In this document: piece after piece, positions 52,610-61,501 of the stretch | How positions within the stretch are numbered: position 1 is the first letter of the stretch | Layout: each line of letters opens with the position of its first letter | Assembly: GCF_003814915.1 (NCBI RefSeq) | Contig: NZ_RKQK01000001.1 | Coordinates: 1,008,031 to 1,072,030, forward strand | Direction of reading: 5' to 3' | Source of the DNA: Pacificibacter maritimus | GTDB lineage: Bacteria > Pseudomonadota > Alphaproteobacteria > Rhodobacterales > Rhodobacteraceae | DNA: 64,000 bases | Notes under the pieces: generated by a model | What the model saw: the letters and a program-made list of their open reading frames with translations, nothing else | Told to the model about the DNA's origin: nothing | Database searches by the model: none | Position numbers and translations under genes: made by a program

Positions 52610-53239
52610 ATGTTCATCAGTTTCGAGGGCGTTGACGGCTCTGGCAAATCCACCCAAGCCAAGCTCTTGGCGCAAAAGCTGATTGATATGGGCTATGATG
52701 TGGTTCTCACGCGCGAACCAGGTGGCTCTATCGGCGCAGAAGAAATTCGCGCATTGGTTTTGGAAGGCGACCCAGATCGCTGGTCGGCGGAAACGGAACT
52801 GTTGCTGTTTACCGCTGCGCGCCGTGATCATTTGGAAAAAACCATTCGCCCCGCGCTCAAAGCTGGTAAAATCGTGATTTGCGATCGTTTTGCCGATAGT
52901 ACGCGCGTGTATCAAGGCACCACACGCGGTGATCTTTTGGCGCGTGTAAACGCACTGCATGAGACAATGATTGGCGTTGAACCCGATATGACGATCTTGG
53001 TGGATATCGATCCAAAGCTGGGCCTTTCACGGGCAAAATCCCGTCAAACTGTCGAAGAACGCTTTGAAGATTTCGGGCTTGAGATGCAGATCAAAATGCG
53101 TGCGGCTTTCTTAGATTTGGCGCAGGCGGAAACCCGTTTTGAACTGATAGACGGCGCACAAGAGATTGATCAAGTCTTTGAAAATATTATCGACACGGTG
53201 CTGCCCCGCCTTGAAAACGCCCATAGGTCTCAGGCATGA
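52610..53239 (+). CDS. tmk: Thymidylate kinase
   Basis: Phosphorylates dTMP to dTDP with ATP. The 209 residues carry the P-loop 'EGVDGSGKSTQA' near residue 5, the 'TREPGGS' DR-like motif near 38, 'DRFADSTRVYQG' near 92 and the lid region 'RAKSRQTVEERFED'. The gene overlaps holB by four bases (ATGA), a conserved bacterial pairing. Confidence 0.96.
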   Translation: MFISFEGVDGSGKSTQAKLLAQKLIDMGYDVVLTREPGGSIGAEEIRALVLEGDPDRWSAETELLLFTAARRDHLEKTIRPALKAGKIVICDRFADSTRVYQGTTRGDLLARVNALHETMIGVEPDMTILVDIDPKLGLSRAKSRQTVEERFEDFGLEMQIKMRAAFLDLAQAETRFELIDGAQEIDQVFENIIDTVLPRLENAHRSQA

Positions 53240-54387
53240 GAGCCCCCGCAGGTGAAATGGAGCTTGAACCAGAAGCAGACCGTGCACCCGGCGCGCCGCA
53301 TCCGCGCGAGACCCATGCGCTCTTTGGCCAAGAAAAATCCGAAACCGCTTTTTTAGAGGCCTATAACACAGGTCGCCTCCACCACGCTTGGCTCATCACT
53401 GGCCCGCGCGGCATCGGCAAGGCCACATTGGCGTGGCGCATAGCGCGGTTTTTGTTATCTCAACCGACCCAAAAAGACGACATGGGGATGTTTGGCGATA
53501 CGCCCCCTGCCCCCACAACTTTGCACATCGGTCATGACACGCCCGTTTATAGACGCTCCGCGCAACTGGCTGAACCCCGTCTTAGCCTGATCCGACGCGG
53601 CTATGATGCAAAGAAAGGCAAACACAAAGCGCAGATTTCTGTCGAAGAGGTGCGTAAACTGAATTCTTTTTTCCAAATGTCAGCCACAGATGGCGGGCAC
53701 CGTGTTGTTATTGTCGACAGCGCTGATGAAATGAATACAGCCGCGGCCAATGCTTTGCTGAAAACCCTTGAAGAGCCCCCCAAACACGCGGTGCTTTTGC
53801 TGATCTCTCATCAACCTTCACGGCTTTTGCCAACGATCAGATCACGCTGTCGCGAGTTGCGTTTGGGCGCGCTTGGCAGCGAAGATCTACGCCAAGCCCT
53901 TGACGCGGCAGGCTTTGATGCGGCAGACCAAAGTGAAGCCCTTGCTGAATTATCAGCAGGCTCGGTTGGGGAAGCCTTGAGATTGACCAATTTGGACGGA
54001 ATGGATGCGTACCGCGAAGTGGTTGCCTTGTTTGCGACCCTGCCCAAACTTGATCGCGGCCGTGCGCTGAAACTGGCTGAAAGCTGTGTGGGCGCGGCCA
54101 ATGTGGATCGGTATGATTTAATCATCGGTCTGCTGGATCAGTTCTTAGCCAGATTGGCACGCACAGGCGCTGGCCGCCCGCCTTTGGTCGAAGCTGCTCA
54201 AGGCGAGGCCGAGGTGATGACGCGCTTGGCCCCCGACAAGTTCGCCGCCAAAGATTGGGCAAGTTTGCAGCAAGAAATATCCGCGAGAGCTGCCCATGCA
54301 CGGGCGGTGAACCTTGACCCTGCAGCACTGATCCTTGATATGGTATTCAAGATAAATGACACGGCCCTGCGCGTCACACGATCCTAA
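53236..54387 (+). CDS. holB: DNA polymerase III subunit delta prime
   Basis: Clamp-loader subunit of 383 residues. N-terminal 'HALFGQEKSETAFLEAYNTGRLHHAWLI' region (core 'GRLHHAWLITGPRGIGKAT') includes a P-loop-like sequence, 'LLKTLEEPPKHAVLLLISHQP' region (core 'LLKTLEEPPKHAVLLLI') is the conserved sensor area, and 'SRCRELRL' the arginine-finger motif SRC. The zinc module of DnaX is absent, as expected for delta prime in many bacteria. Coupled to tmk and followed by tatD. Confidence 0.93.
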   Translation: MRAPAGEMELEPEADRAPGAPHPRETHALFGQEKSETAFLEAYNTGRLHHAWLITGPRGIGKATLAWRIARFLLSQPTQKDDMGMFGDTPPAPTTLHIGHDTPVYRRSAQLAEPRLSLIRRGYDAKKGKHKAQISVEEVRKLNSFFQMSATDGGHRVVIVDSADEMNTAAANALLKTLEEPPKHAVLLLISHQPSRLLPTIRSRCRELRLGALGSEDLRQALDAAGFDAADQSEALAELSAGSVGEALRLTNLDGMDAYREVVALFATLPKLDRGRALKLAESCVGAANVDRYDLIIGLLDQFLARLARTGAGRPPLVEAAQGEAEVMTRLAPDKFAAKDWASLQQEISARAAHARAVNLDPAALILDMVFKINDTALRVTRS

Positions 54388-54427
54388 TCGGTTCGGTGCT
54401 GCGCCCTGCCAAAGCTAGAGCACCCGC

Positions 54428-55216
54428 ATGTCCGACCCAAAAATTACCGACAGCCATTGCCACACCGATTTTTCTGACTTTTCCGATGAATTGCCACAGG
54501 TGATTGACCGCGCAATTGAAGCGGGCGTGCACCGCATGGTCACGATCTGCACCAAGTTAAAAAATGCCCCCGATGTGCAAGCCATTTCCGAACGCTTTGC
54601 GCCTGTGTTTTGGGCGGCAGGCACCCACCCTATGTCTGCGGCCGATGAACCCTTGGCCACTGTCGACGAATTGGTAAAACTGGCAGAGCATCCGAAATTT
54701 GTGGCCATCGGCGAGACGGGTTTGGATTATCATTACACCGCCGAAAGCATGGAGATTCAGCAAAAAAGCCTGCGTATTCATATCGAAGCGGCGCGTCAAA
54801 CGGGGCTCCCTTTAATCATTCATGCCCGCGCGGCCGATGATGACATGGCGCGGATTTTGACCGAAGAATATAAGGCAGGCGCCTATTCTTGCGTGATGCA
54901 TTGTTTTTCTTCGTCACGTGCTTTGGGCATGGCAGCTTTGGATCTTGGGTTCTACCTGTCGATGTCTGGCATCACGGCCTTCCCAAAATCGCAAGAGCTG
55001 CGTGATATCTTTATGGATGTGCCACGTGACCGTATTTTGGTGGAAACCGATGCGCCCTATCTCGCGCCCCCGCCCCATCGCGGTCGGCGCAATGAACCCG
55101 CCTATGTCGCCCATACAGCGCGTAAAGCAGCAGAAACATTTGGCATGGATTACGCTGAATTTGCGGCCCAAACCGAAGCCAATTTTGAACGTCTGTTCAC
55201 GCGAGCTGTGCTTTGA
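54428..55216 (+). CDS. tatD: TatD-family metal-dependent DNase
   Basis: A 262-residue TIM-barrel hydrolase of the TatD/YcfH group. Metal ligands are visible in 'DSHCHTDF' near residue 8, 'AIGETGLDYHY' near 97, 'PLIIHARAADDD' near 134, 'VMHCFSSS' near 158 and 'LVETDAPYLAP' near 205. The order after holB and before an MBL-fold hydrolase is widespread in alphaproteobacteria. Function is probably nuclease or D-aminoacyl-tRNA-type quality control, as reported for family members. Confidence 0.93.
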   Translation: MSDPKITDSHCHTDFSDFSDELPQVIDRAIEAGVHRMVTICTKLKNAPDVQAISERFAPVFWAAGTHPMSAADEPLATVDELVKLAEHPKFVAIGETGLDYHYTAESMEIQQKSLRIHIEAARQTGLPLIIHARAADDDMARILTEEYKAGAYSCVMHCFSSSRALGMAALDLGFYLSMSGITAFPKSQELRDIFMDVPRDRILVETDAPYLAPPPHRGRRNEPAYVAHTARKAAETFGMDYAEFAAQTEANFERLFTRAVL

Positions 55217-56007
55217 GCTTAAGCTTGACGATATTGGGCTGCGGTTCATCTGGGGGCGTGCCGCGCATTGGCGGGCTGTGGGGGGCTTGCGATCCGCAGA
55301 ATCCCAAAAACAAGCGCCTGCGATGTTCCGCTTTACTTGAGCGCAAAGGCCCCAATGGCACCACGACAGTTTTAATCGACACCTCGCCCGACATGCGCCA
55401 GCAGTTGTTGGACGCCCAAGTCAGCCATCTGGATGGCGTGGTCTACACCCATGCCCATGCCGATCACGTGCATGGTATTGATGATCTGCGCCAAGTGGTT
55501 TTTGCCATGCGCGCGCGTGTCAAAGTTTGGGCCGATAAAGATACCCAAGACGATCTGATTTCGCGCTTTGGCTATGCGTTTATTCAACCGCCAGGGTCTG
55601 ATTATCCAGCGATTTTAGATTTGCACACCATTGATGGCGCAATCACTATAGATGGCGCTGGCGGGCCTATCACGTTGACGCCGATCAAGGTCAATCATGG
55701 GCGCATTGACGCGCTTGGTTTCCGTATTGGCGATTTGGCCTATATCCCCGATGTTTTGAACATATTTGATGAAAGCTGGCAGCTGTTAGACGGGCTTGGC
55801 ACCTTTGTGATTGATGCGTTGCGATATGATCCGCACCCTTCGCATGCGCATTTGGCGCGTACGCTGGACTGGATCGAGCGCCTCAAGCCAAGCACAGCCG
55901 TTTTGACAAATATGCACATTGATCTCGATTACGATAGGCTTGATGCTGAAACGGCTGACCATATCATTCCTGCACATGACGGACAGGTCATCCAGATCAA
56001 GGACTAA
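55213..56007 (+). CDS. MBL-fold metallo-hydrolase, PhnP-like
   Basis: A 264-residue metallo-beta-lactamase-fold phosphodiesterase. It begins 'LTILGCGSSGGVPRIGG', typical of the PhnP/RNase Z-like group, with the metal motif 'YTHAHADHVHGIDDL' near residue 80, further ligands at 'VNHGRIDALGF' and the late 'TNMHIDLDYD'. The start is TTG, overlapping the tatD stop (TTGA). Likely acts on a cyclic phosphodiester; no phosphonate genes are near, so the substrate is open. Confidence 0.9.
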   Translation: MSLSLTILGCGSSGGVPRIGGLWGACDPQNPKNKRLRCSALLERKGPNGTTTVLIDTSPDMRQQLLDAQVSHLDGVVYTHAHADHVHGIDDLRQVVFAMRARVKVWADKDTQDDLISRFGYAFIQPPGSDYPAILDLHTIDGAITIDGAGGPITLTPIKVNHGRIDALGFRIGDLAYIPDVLNIFDESWQLLDGLGTFVIDALRYDPHPSHAHLARTLDWIERLKPSTAVLTNMHIDLDYDRLDAETADHIIPAHDGQVIQIKD

Positions 56008-56012
56008 CCCCT

Positions 56013-56951
56013 ATGCAAGCCCTGCTTGAAGTCGTTCTACCCGTTTTTCTCATCATCGGATACGGGTACCTTTCGCGCTGGCGCGGCTGGATTTCAGACA
56101 ACGCAGTTGATGCTTTGATGAACTTTGCCCAAAATTTTGCTGTGCCGACTTTGTTATTCACTGGCATTGTGAAAATGGATCTGGGCGAAAGCTTTCAGGC
56201 ACCTTTGCTTTTTTCTTTCTATATCGGTGCTTTCGCAGGGGGAGCCTTTGCATTTTGCGGCGCATACTACCTCTTTAAACGCAGTTTGGTGGATTCAGTC
56301 TCGATCGGTTTCATCGGCTTGTTTTCAAACAGCCTGTTGCTTGGGGTGCCTATCACGGAACGCGCTTACGGCGTTGACGCACTGGGATGGAACTTTGCGA
56401 TTATTTCGATTCACGCGCCGCTTTTATACGCAGCTGGCATCACAGCGATGGAATTTGCGAAAGCTCAAGGTCTGGGATTATCAGCAGGCAAACTGGCCAA
56501 ACAGGTTGCCAAAGCGATCTTGATCAATCCCTTGATTATAGCGATCAGCGCGGGCTGGTTGGTGAATATCTTTAGCATTCCTATCCCCACCACCGCTTGG
56601 GATGCACTGCTCATGATGAACAACGCCGCTATTCCTGTCGCCTTGTTTGGCCTTGGTGGGGTGTTGGTGCGCTACAAACCGGAAGGTGATATGCGCATGA
56701 TCGCTTGGGCGATCGCGGCGTCTTTGATGATCCATCCGATGATCACTTACGGCTTGGCGCATTTTGTGTTCGACCTTGACGTGGGCCCATTGCGCTCTGC
56801 CACTTTGACGGCTGCGATGGCACCGGGCGTGAACGCTTATATTTTCGCGAATATGTATAGTTCAGCCAAACGTGTCGCCGCTTCATCCGTTTTGCTAGGC
56901 ACAGTGTTTGCGGTGCTCACAACATGGATTTGGCTCGCACTTTTACCATAA
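56013..56951 (+). CDS. AEC-family transporter
   Basis: Auxin efflux carrier-like secondary transporter, 312 residues, about ten membrane helices in two inverted halves. 'PVFLIIGYGYLSRWRGWIS', 'NFAQNFAVPTLLFTGIVKM' and 'NNAAIPVALFGLGGVLVRY' are family landmarks. Bacterial members export or import small carboxylates such as malonate or malate; substrate is unknown. It begins five bases after the metallo-hydrolase and ends the forward operon at a long stem-loop. Confidence 0.9.
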   Translation: MQALLEVVLPVFLIIGYGYLSRWRGWISDNAVDALMNFAQNFAVPTLLFTGIVKMDLGESFQAPLLFSFYIGAFAGGAFAFCGAYYLFKRSLVDSVSIGFIGLFSNSLLLGVPITERAYGVDALGWNFAIISIHAPLLYAAGITAMEFAKAQGLGLSAGKLAKQVAKAILINPLIIAISAGWLVNIFSIPIPTTAWDALLMMNNAAIPVALFGLGGVLVRYKPEGDMRMIAWAIAASLMIHPMITYGLAHFVFDLDVGPLRSATLTAAMAPGVNAYIFANMYSSAKRVAASSVLLGTVFAVLTTWIWLALLP

Positions 56952-56968
56952 TATCCAAATGATTTTTC

Positions 56969-57013
56969 GTATGAAGCTCACGCCCTGCGCACAGCTTGGC
57001 ATGAGCTTCATAC
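56969..57013 (+). terminator. Long stem-loop after the AEC gene
   Basis: Perfect 12-base arms GTATGAAGCTCA / TGAGCTTCATAC (56969-56980 with 57002-57013) with a 21-base loop, then CTTTAGC. Starts 17 bases after the stop; termination without a longer T run is plausible but not certain. Confidence 0.65.
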
Positions 57014-57221
57014 CTTTAGCTAAGCGCGACAACAGCGCTGCGCCAAGAGGATAATAGGAGAGTTCGCCGCTTATCGTCTTGATTGGTCTGCCTCTAAATT
57101 TCCCTGATTGTTCAAAGTTCTGAACCACGACTGCCTGAATTGCGCCTTAATCCGCTGGCACTCATTAACCAAGAATACTCCCGTTTAAAGTGCGAGGAGT
57201 AAGTGAAATGAGGTGCATGCG

Positions 57222-59402
57222 ATGCCAGTCTACACAGTGAATTTTTACGACATCGACGCAAATTCCGTTTTCGGAAATGCGGGAACAAGTCTTGTGTATG
57301 CTGGCCCAGCGATCGCGGCAGGTAGTTCTGTCATCAATGATACGGGCACTGGTGCGAATGGTCTTGTTTTGACCGATGATAACGCTGGCGAAAACACCAC
57401 CACATCGACATCGACGATCAACGGCGCAACGTCAACCAATGCGCTGACTGACGCTGAAATCGTTTGGACTGTGCGCGATACGGCCACGGGTGAAACCTTT
57501 GAGGTTGTGCAATTTAACGTAGAATCTGGCGCCGCAGCTGGCAACTACACCCTATCAGAAGTCGCCCTTGTGCCAGGGCGTACTTACGAAGTTCTCGCCC
57601 GCGACACGATCCCTGAAGTCGGCCAAGGCTTTGAAAACTTCGCCTATGCCGATTACGAAGACGGCATTGTCCAAGGCACGGCTGGCGATGATGTCATCGA
57701 CGAAAACTACACAGGCGACACAGGCGGCGATCGCATTGATGCGCAAACCGTCACTTCAAATGTGCTGTCTTGGGAAAGCTTGGGCGCAGACAATACAGAT
57801 ATCGCCCAAACTGGGGCTTCAGCGACACTGGGCGGCATTGATGTTACCGTCAGCTATAATGACCAAGGCCCCGGTCAAACCGCAACGATTTCTAACACCA
57901 CCATCTACAATGATGCGGGCGCAGGCGAAACCTTTGACACGGACAGCTCGCTGTTTTTGTACGGTGACAATAGCGGTGCTCAAACAGGGTCAGACACAGC
58001 CGAAGTTACCATCGACTTTGATACAGCCGCTGGATCTTTGAGAAACCCAGAAGTCGAAAACGTCACGTTTCGGATCTCGGATATCGACCTTAATCCAGGC
58101 GGTTTCGTTGATACGATCTCGGTCTACGCCTACGATCTTGAGGGCAATCTTGTCCCCGTTATTTTGTCGACCACAGGCGATGTAGATATCAATGCCGCAG
58201 GCGATGAAGCCACAGGCACAGCCGCGACAACCGCCAACACGGCAAGCGGGTCACTCTTGGTGACAATTCCAGGTCCAGTGGCCTCTATCGTGATTGACTA
58301 CGGTAACAATGGCACAGCGCCACAAGCCGTCAACGTTTCAGACATTCACTTCGACAGCGTTTACGAAGACCTCGACAACACGGTCGAAGCTGGTGACGGC
58401 AATGATTTCATCGACGGCGGACGTGGCGACGACATTTTGAATGGTGGCGCAGATAACGACACGATCTTGGGCGGCTCAGGTGATGATATCATCGATGGCG
58501 GCACGGGCGATGATACTCTCAGCGGCGGCACGGGCAACGACACGATCTATGCAGGCGATGGCGATGACACCATCTATGCTGGCAGCGGCGATACGATTTA
58601 CGGTGGTGCTGGCCAAGATACTATCATCATCGACCCCTCACAGCTTGAAGGCAACCCAGACCCACTAAACCCTGATACCATTACCATTATCGGCGATGAA
58701 ACCGATGATGGCACAGGCGATGTCTTGGACATGAATGGTCTCATGGTGCCTGGTTCCGTTGTGCGCGATGCAGACGACCCTGAAAGCGGTTACGCCACAC
58801 TGATTGATGGCACGATCATTCGCTTTGAAAACATCGAAACGCTGATTTGTTTTGGCCGTGGCACGCGCATCGAAACACCTTTTGGGCCACGTAAAATCGA
58901 AACGCTCAAAGTGGGCGATCTTGTTTTAACCCGCGATCATGGCCCACAACCTTTGCGCTGGATCGGTTCGCGCGGTGTCGAAGCCAAGGGCGATTTTGCT
59001 CCGATTGAAATCAAATCTGGCGCTTTGGGCAATACGTCTGATCTCATCGTCTCCCCACAGCACCGTATGCTGCTCGAAGATTGGCGCTCTGAGTTGCTGT
59101 TCGGCCAACGCGAAGTCTTTTCGGCCGCGAAACATTTGATCAACGACACGACCATTTATCGCCGTGAAGGCGGTGTGGTGGAATATTTCCACATGTTGTT
59201 TGACGCGCATGAAATCGTTTACGCGGAAGGCGCAGCCTCTGAAAGCTTCCACCCCTCGCAAATGTCTTTGACCGGCGTGGCCGACGCGGCGCGCGACGAA
59301 TTGTTCAATCTTTTCCCAGACCTGCGCACAATGCCATCAGGTCACGGCCCGACAGCACGCCCCTGTTTGAAAGCGCATGAGGCAGGCCTATTGGTGGCCT
59401 AA
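57222..59402 (+). CDS. Large Hint/RTX exoprotein
   Basis: A 726-residue acidic protein, probably exported by a type I system (no N-terminal signal peptide). The N-terminal 380 residues are Thr/Asp/Gly-rich and beta-like. Calcium-binding RTX nonapeptides such as 'GGRGDDILNGGADNDTI' run from about residue 389 to 470. A Hint autoprocessing domain of the Hint_2 type starts at 'CFGRGTRIETPFGPRKIETL' (about 543), with 'SPQHRMLL' later supplying the catalytic histidine region. Hint domains cut themselves and can attach the N-terminal part to other molecules. Function is unknown; such proteins are frequent in roseobacters. ATG 57222 follows a GAGG. A single-gene unit. Confidence 0.87.
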   Translation: MPVYTVNFYDIDANSVFGNAGTSLVYAGPAIAAGSSVINDTGTGANGLVLTDDNAGENTTTSTSTINGATSTNALTDAEIVWTVRDTATGETFEVVQFNVESGAAAGNYTLSEVALVPGRTYEVLARDTIPEVGQGFENFAYADYEDGIVQGTAGDDVIDENYTGDTGGDRIDAQTVTSNVLSWESLGADNTDIAQTGASATLGGIDVTVSYNDQGPGQTATISNTTIYNDAGAGETFDTDSSLFLYGDNSGAQTGSDTAEVTIDFDTAAGSLRNPEVENVTFRISDIDLNPGGFVDTISVYAYDLEGNLVPVILSTTGDVDINAAGDEATGTAATTANTASGSLLVTIPGPVASIVIDYGNNGTAPQAVNVSDIHFDSVYEDLDNTVEAGDGNDFIDGGRGDDILNGGADNDTILGGSGDDIIDGGTGDDTLSGGTGNDTIYAGDGDDTIYAGSGDTIYGGAGQDTIIIDPSQLEGNPDPLNPDTITIIGDETDDGTGDVLDMNGLMVPGSVVRDADDPESGYATLIDGTIIRFENIETLICFGRGTRIETPFGPRKIETLKVGDLVLTRDHGPQPLRWIGSRGVEAKGDFAPIEIKSGALGNTSDLIVSPQHRMLLEDWRSELLFGQREVFSAAKHLINDTTIYRREGGVVEYFHMLFDAHEIVYAEGAASESFHPSQMSLTGVADAARDELFNLFPDLRTMPSGHGPTARPCLKAHEAGLLVA

Positions 59403-59433
59403 GCTTGTCGTACTGGATCGTATGAAAATATAT

Positions 59434-59467
59434 AAAAGGGCGTTATCTTTTTGGGTGGCGTCCTTTT
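59434..59467 (+). terminator. Probable terminator of the Hint/RTX gene
   Basis: AAAAGGGCG (59434-59442) pairs with CGTCCTTTT (59459-59467) with one G-T wobble, and the right arm ends in a T run. Confidence 0.6.
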
Positions 59468-59580
59468 TGTTTGCAGCAGATTAAAAGCTCTGCCAATTGC
59501 ACGGTGATCACATTTCCGCCAAGGATTTTACATTCCACTTGCGCATCCGAAAAGTCCGAGTATTCATGTCGGATATCTTT

Positions 59581-59597
59581 CTGACTAATTGAGTCGG
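59581..59597. promoter_or_regulatory. IscR type-1-like (iron-responsive) site upstream of the siderophore importer
   Basis: CTGACTAATTGAGTCGG fits the core of the IscR type-1 consensus (YYGACTRWWWYAGTCRR) with one mismatch, at the Y position. It lies 46 bases before the binding-protein ATG. Rhodobacterales are known to use an IscR-type 'Iron-Rhodo-box' for iron genes, so iron control is likely. Confidence 0.6.
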
Positions 59598-59642
59598 CTT
59601 TAAGCACCTCCCAGCTAAGGCCAAAACCATAAGGACTTTTCG

Positions 59643-60545
59643 ATGAAACGCACCCTTGCCGCCCTCGCCTTGACCGCCATACCTACTTTTGCTTTCGCGC
59701 AAACCGTAGAGGTTGAAACCGCCACAGGCCCTGTTGAGGTCGCAACCTCACCCTCCACAGTCGTAGCACTTGACCTTGCCGCAGTCGATACATTGTCGGC
59801 CCTTGGTGTTGATATCGCAGGCCTGCCCAGCATCACACCGCCCGCATACATGGCAGATGTTTTTGCATCGACATCCACAGTCGGCACGCTGTTTGAACCC
59901 GATTTCGAAGCGCTCGCGGTTATGGGACCAGATCTGATTATCGCTGGCGGCCGCTCACAAGCGCAGGTCGAGCCCTTGTCCAAGATTGCACCCACAATTG
60001 ATATGACTTTGGCGGACGAAGGGCTTTACGACCAAGCCGTGTCACGCGTCACATCATATGGCAACATTTTCGGCCTTGAAGACAAAGCCGAAGACCTGAT
60101 CGCTCAATTGGACACAGCCATCGCAGAGGCTAAAGAAGCCGCAAAAGACCAAGGCGATGTTCTGATTTTGCTGACAAATGGTGGCAAAGTGTCTGCCTAC
60201 GGCGACGACTCGCGCTTTGGCTGGCTACACAACACCCTAGAGCTTGAAGAAGCCTACCCCGAATTGTCCGCGCAAAACCACGGCGAAGCCATTTCTTTTG
60301 AATTCATTGCAGAAGTAAATCCAGATTGGATCTTTGTGGTCGATCGTGGCGCGGCAATTGGTCAAGATGGCGAAGCCGCTGCGGTGACTTTGGACAACCC
60401 ATTGGTCGCAGGCACAACAGCCGCAAAATCAGATCACATTGTGTACCTCGACTCAGCGCCTTTGTACCTTGCAAGCGGTGGTGTTCAATCTATGCTGGGC
60501 ACAGTTAATGAAGTGAAATCAGCGATGGCACCTGCAACCAACTAG
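59643..60545 (+). CDS. Iron-siderophore ABC transporter substrate-binding protein (FatB/CeuE-like)
   Basis: Periplasmic binding protein of 300 residues in the FatB/CeuE/YclQ group, signal peptide cleaved at 'AFAQ' (about residue 20). The conserved 'VVALDLAAVDTLSALGV' near residue 41 and 'PDFEALAVMGPDLIIAGGRS' near 90 are the family's helical-backbone start. No lipobox is present. It should deliver a ferric siderophore (catecholate or mixed type) to the permease pair encoded directly downstream. First gene of a four-gene operon with an IscR-like box in its leader. No outer-membrane receptor is in the window. Confidence 0.9.
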   Translation: MKRTLAALALTAIPTFAFAQTVEVETATGPVEVATSPSTVVALDLAAVDTLSALGVDIAGLPSITPPAYMADVFASTSTVGTLFEPDFEALAVMGPDLIIAGGRSQAQVEPLSKIAPTIDMTLADEGLYDQAVSRVTSYGNIFGLEDKAEDLIAQLDTAIAEAKEAAKDQGDVLILLTNGGKVSAYGDDSRFGWLHNTLELEEAYPELSAQNHGEAISFEFIAEVNPDWIFVVDRGAAIGQDGEAAAVTLDNPLVAGTTAAKSDHIVYLDSAPLYLASGGVQSMLGTVNEVKSAMAPATN

Positions 60546-60553
60546 GTCTAAAT

Positions 60554-61501
60554 GTGAAACTCTACGTTTTAGCAGCTATATCACTCGCCCTCCTTGTGGG
60601 GGCGAGTTGTGTTATTGGGGTCGCCAACTTAAGCGGTGGTGATCTTGACACCCAGATGGTCTTGATCGTCAGCCGCCTACCACGCACCTTTGCCGCGTTG
60701 CTCGCTGGCGCAGGTTTGGCCTTGGCAGGTGTCGTGGTGCAAATGAGTGTGCAGAACCGCTTGGTCGAACCTGGTCTTGTGGGCACACCTGAATCCGCCA
60801 TGTTGGGTCTGATGCTGATCACGCTCATCGCCCCCAGTTCTGCTTTACTGGTCAAAATGTCCGTCGCGGCCGTTGCTGCGCTGATCGGTACTTTTGGATT
60901 TTTATGGCTGGCACGCCATGTGCCCCGTCGCGATCCTATTTTGCTGCCCTTGGTTGGGCTTATCTATAGTGGCATCATCGGCGCGGCTGTCTTGTGGCTT
61001 GCTTGGACAACCGACCTTTTGCAATACATCGTCGTTTGGCAAAGCGGAGAGTTTTCAGGCGTGCTGCAAGGGCGTTACGAATTGCTATGGATCGTTGCAT
61101 TTGTCTCGATATTGCTGTGGATGACGGCTGATCGCATCACCCTGCTGGGCTTGGGCGAAGATACGGCGCGCAGCCTAGGGCTCAACTTTCGCCAAACATT
61201 GCTTTTGGGTCTTACACTTGTCGCGATCATTGTTGCTGTCGTTGTGGTCAGTGTCGGATCCATCCCCTTTGTCGGGCTTGTGGTCCCCAATGTTATTTCG
61301 CGTCTGCGCGGCGATAACCTGCGTCAGAACTTGCCCATTGTGGCATGGCTCGGCGGGTCCATGGTGTTGGCATGTGACATCATCGGTCGATTGATCCGCT
61401 TTCCATATGAAATTCCAGCAGGCACGGTTTTTGCCGTGATCGGTGCTGCTTTGTTCTTATGGCTGCTTCATGCAAGCCCAAGGCGGTCTCATGGCGCATA
61501 A
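60554..61501 (+). CDS. FecCD-family siderophore permease, first subunit
   Basis: Inner-membrane permease of 315 residues, about nine to ten helices. Typical features are 'RLPRTFAALLAGAGLALAGVVVQ' (core 'RLPRTFAALLAGAGLALAG') near residue 40, 'LVEPGLVGTPESAMLG' near 75 and 'GSIPFVGLVVPNVISRLRG' near 235, the last being the ATPase-contact region. The start is GTG, eight bases after the binding-protein gene. It overlaps the second permease gene by 11 bases. Confidence 0.92.
   Translation: MKLYVLAAISLALLVGASCVIGVANLSGGDLDTQMVLIVSRLPRTFAALLAGAGLALAGVVVQMSVQNRLVEPGLVGTPESAMLGLMLITLIAPSSALLVKMSVAAVAALIGTFGFLWLARHVPRRDPILLPLVGLIYSGIIGAAVLWLAWTTDLLQYIVVWQSGEFSGVLQGRYELLWIVAFVSILLWMTADRITLLGLGEDTARSLGLNFRQTLLLGLTLVAIIVAVVVVSVGSIPFVGLVVPNVISRLRGDNLRQNLPIVAWLGGSMVLACDIIGRLIRFPYEIPAGTVFAVIGAALFLWLLHASPRRSHGA

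Noticed and set aside
57222-59402. Hint protein as a contact-dependent toxin with immunity gene
   Set aside because: No toxin tip domain follows the Hint domain and no small immunity gene lies downstream; a terminator and siderophore operon follow.
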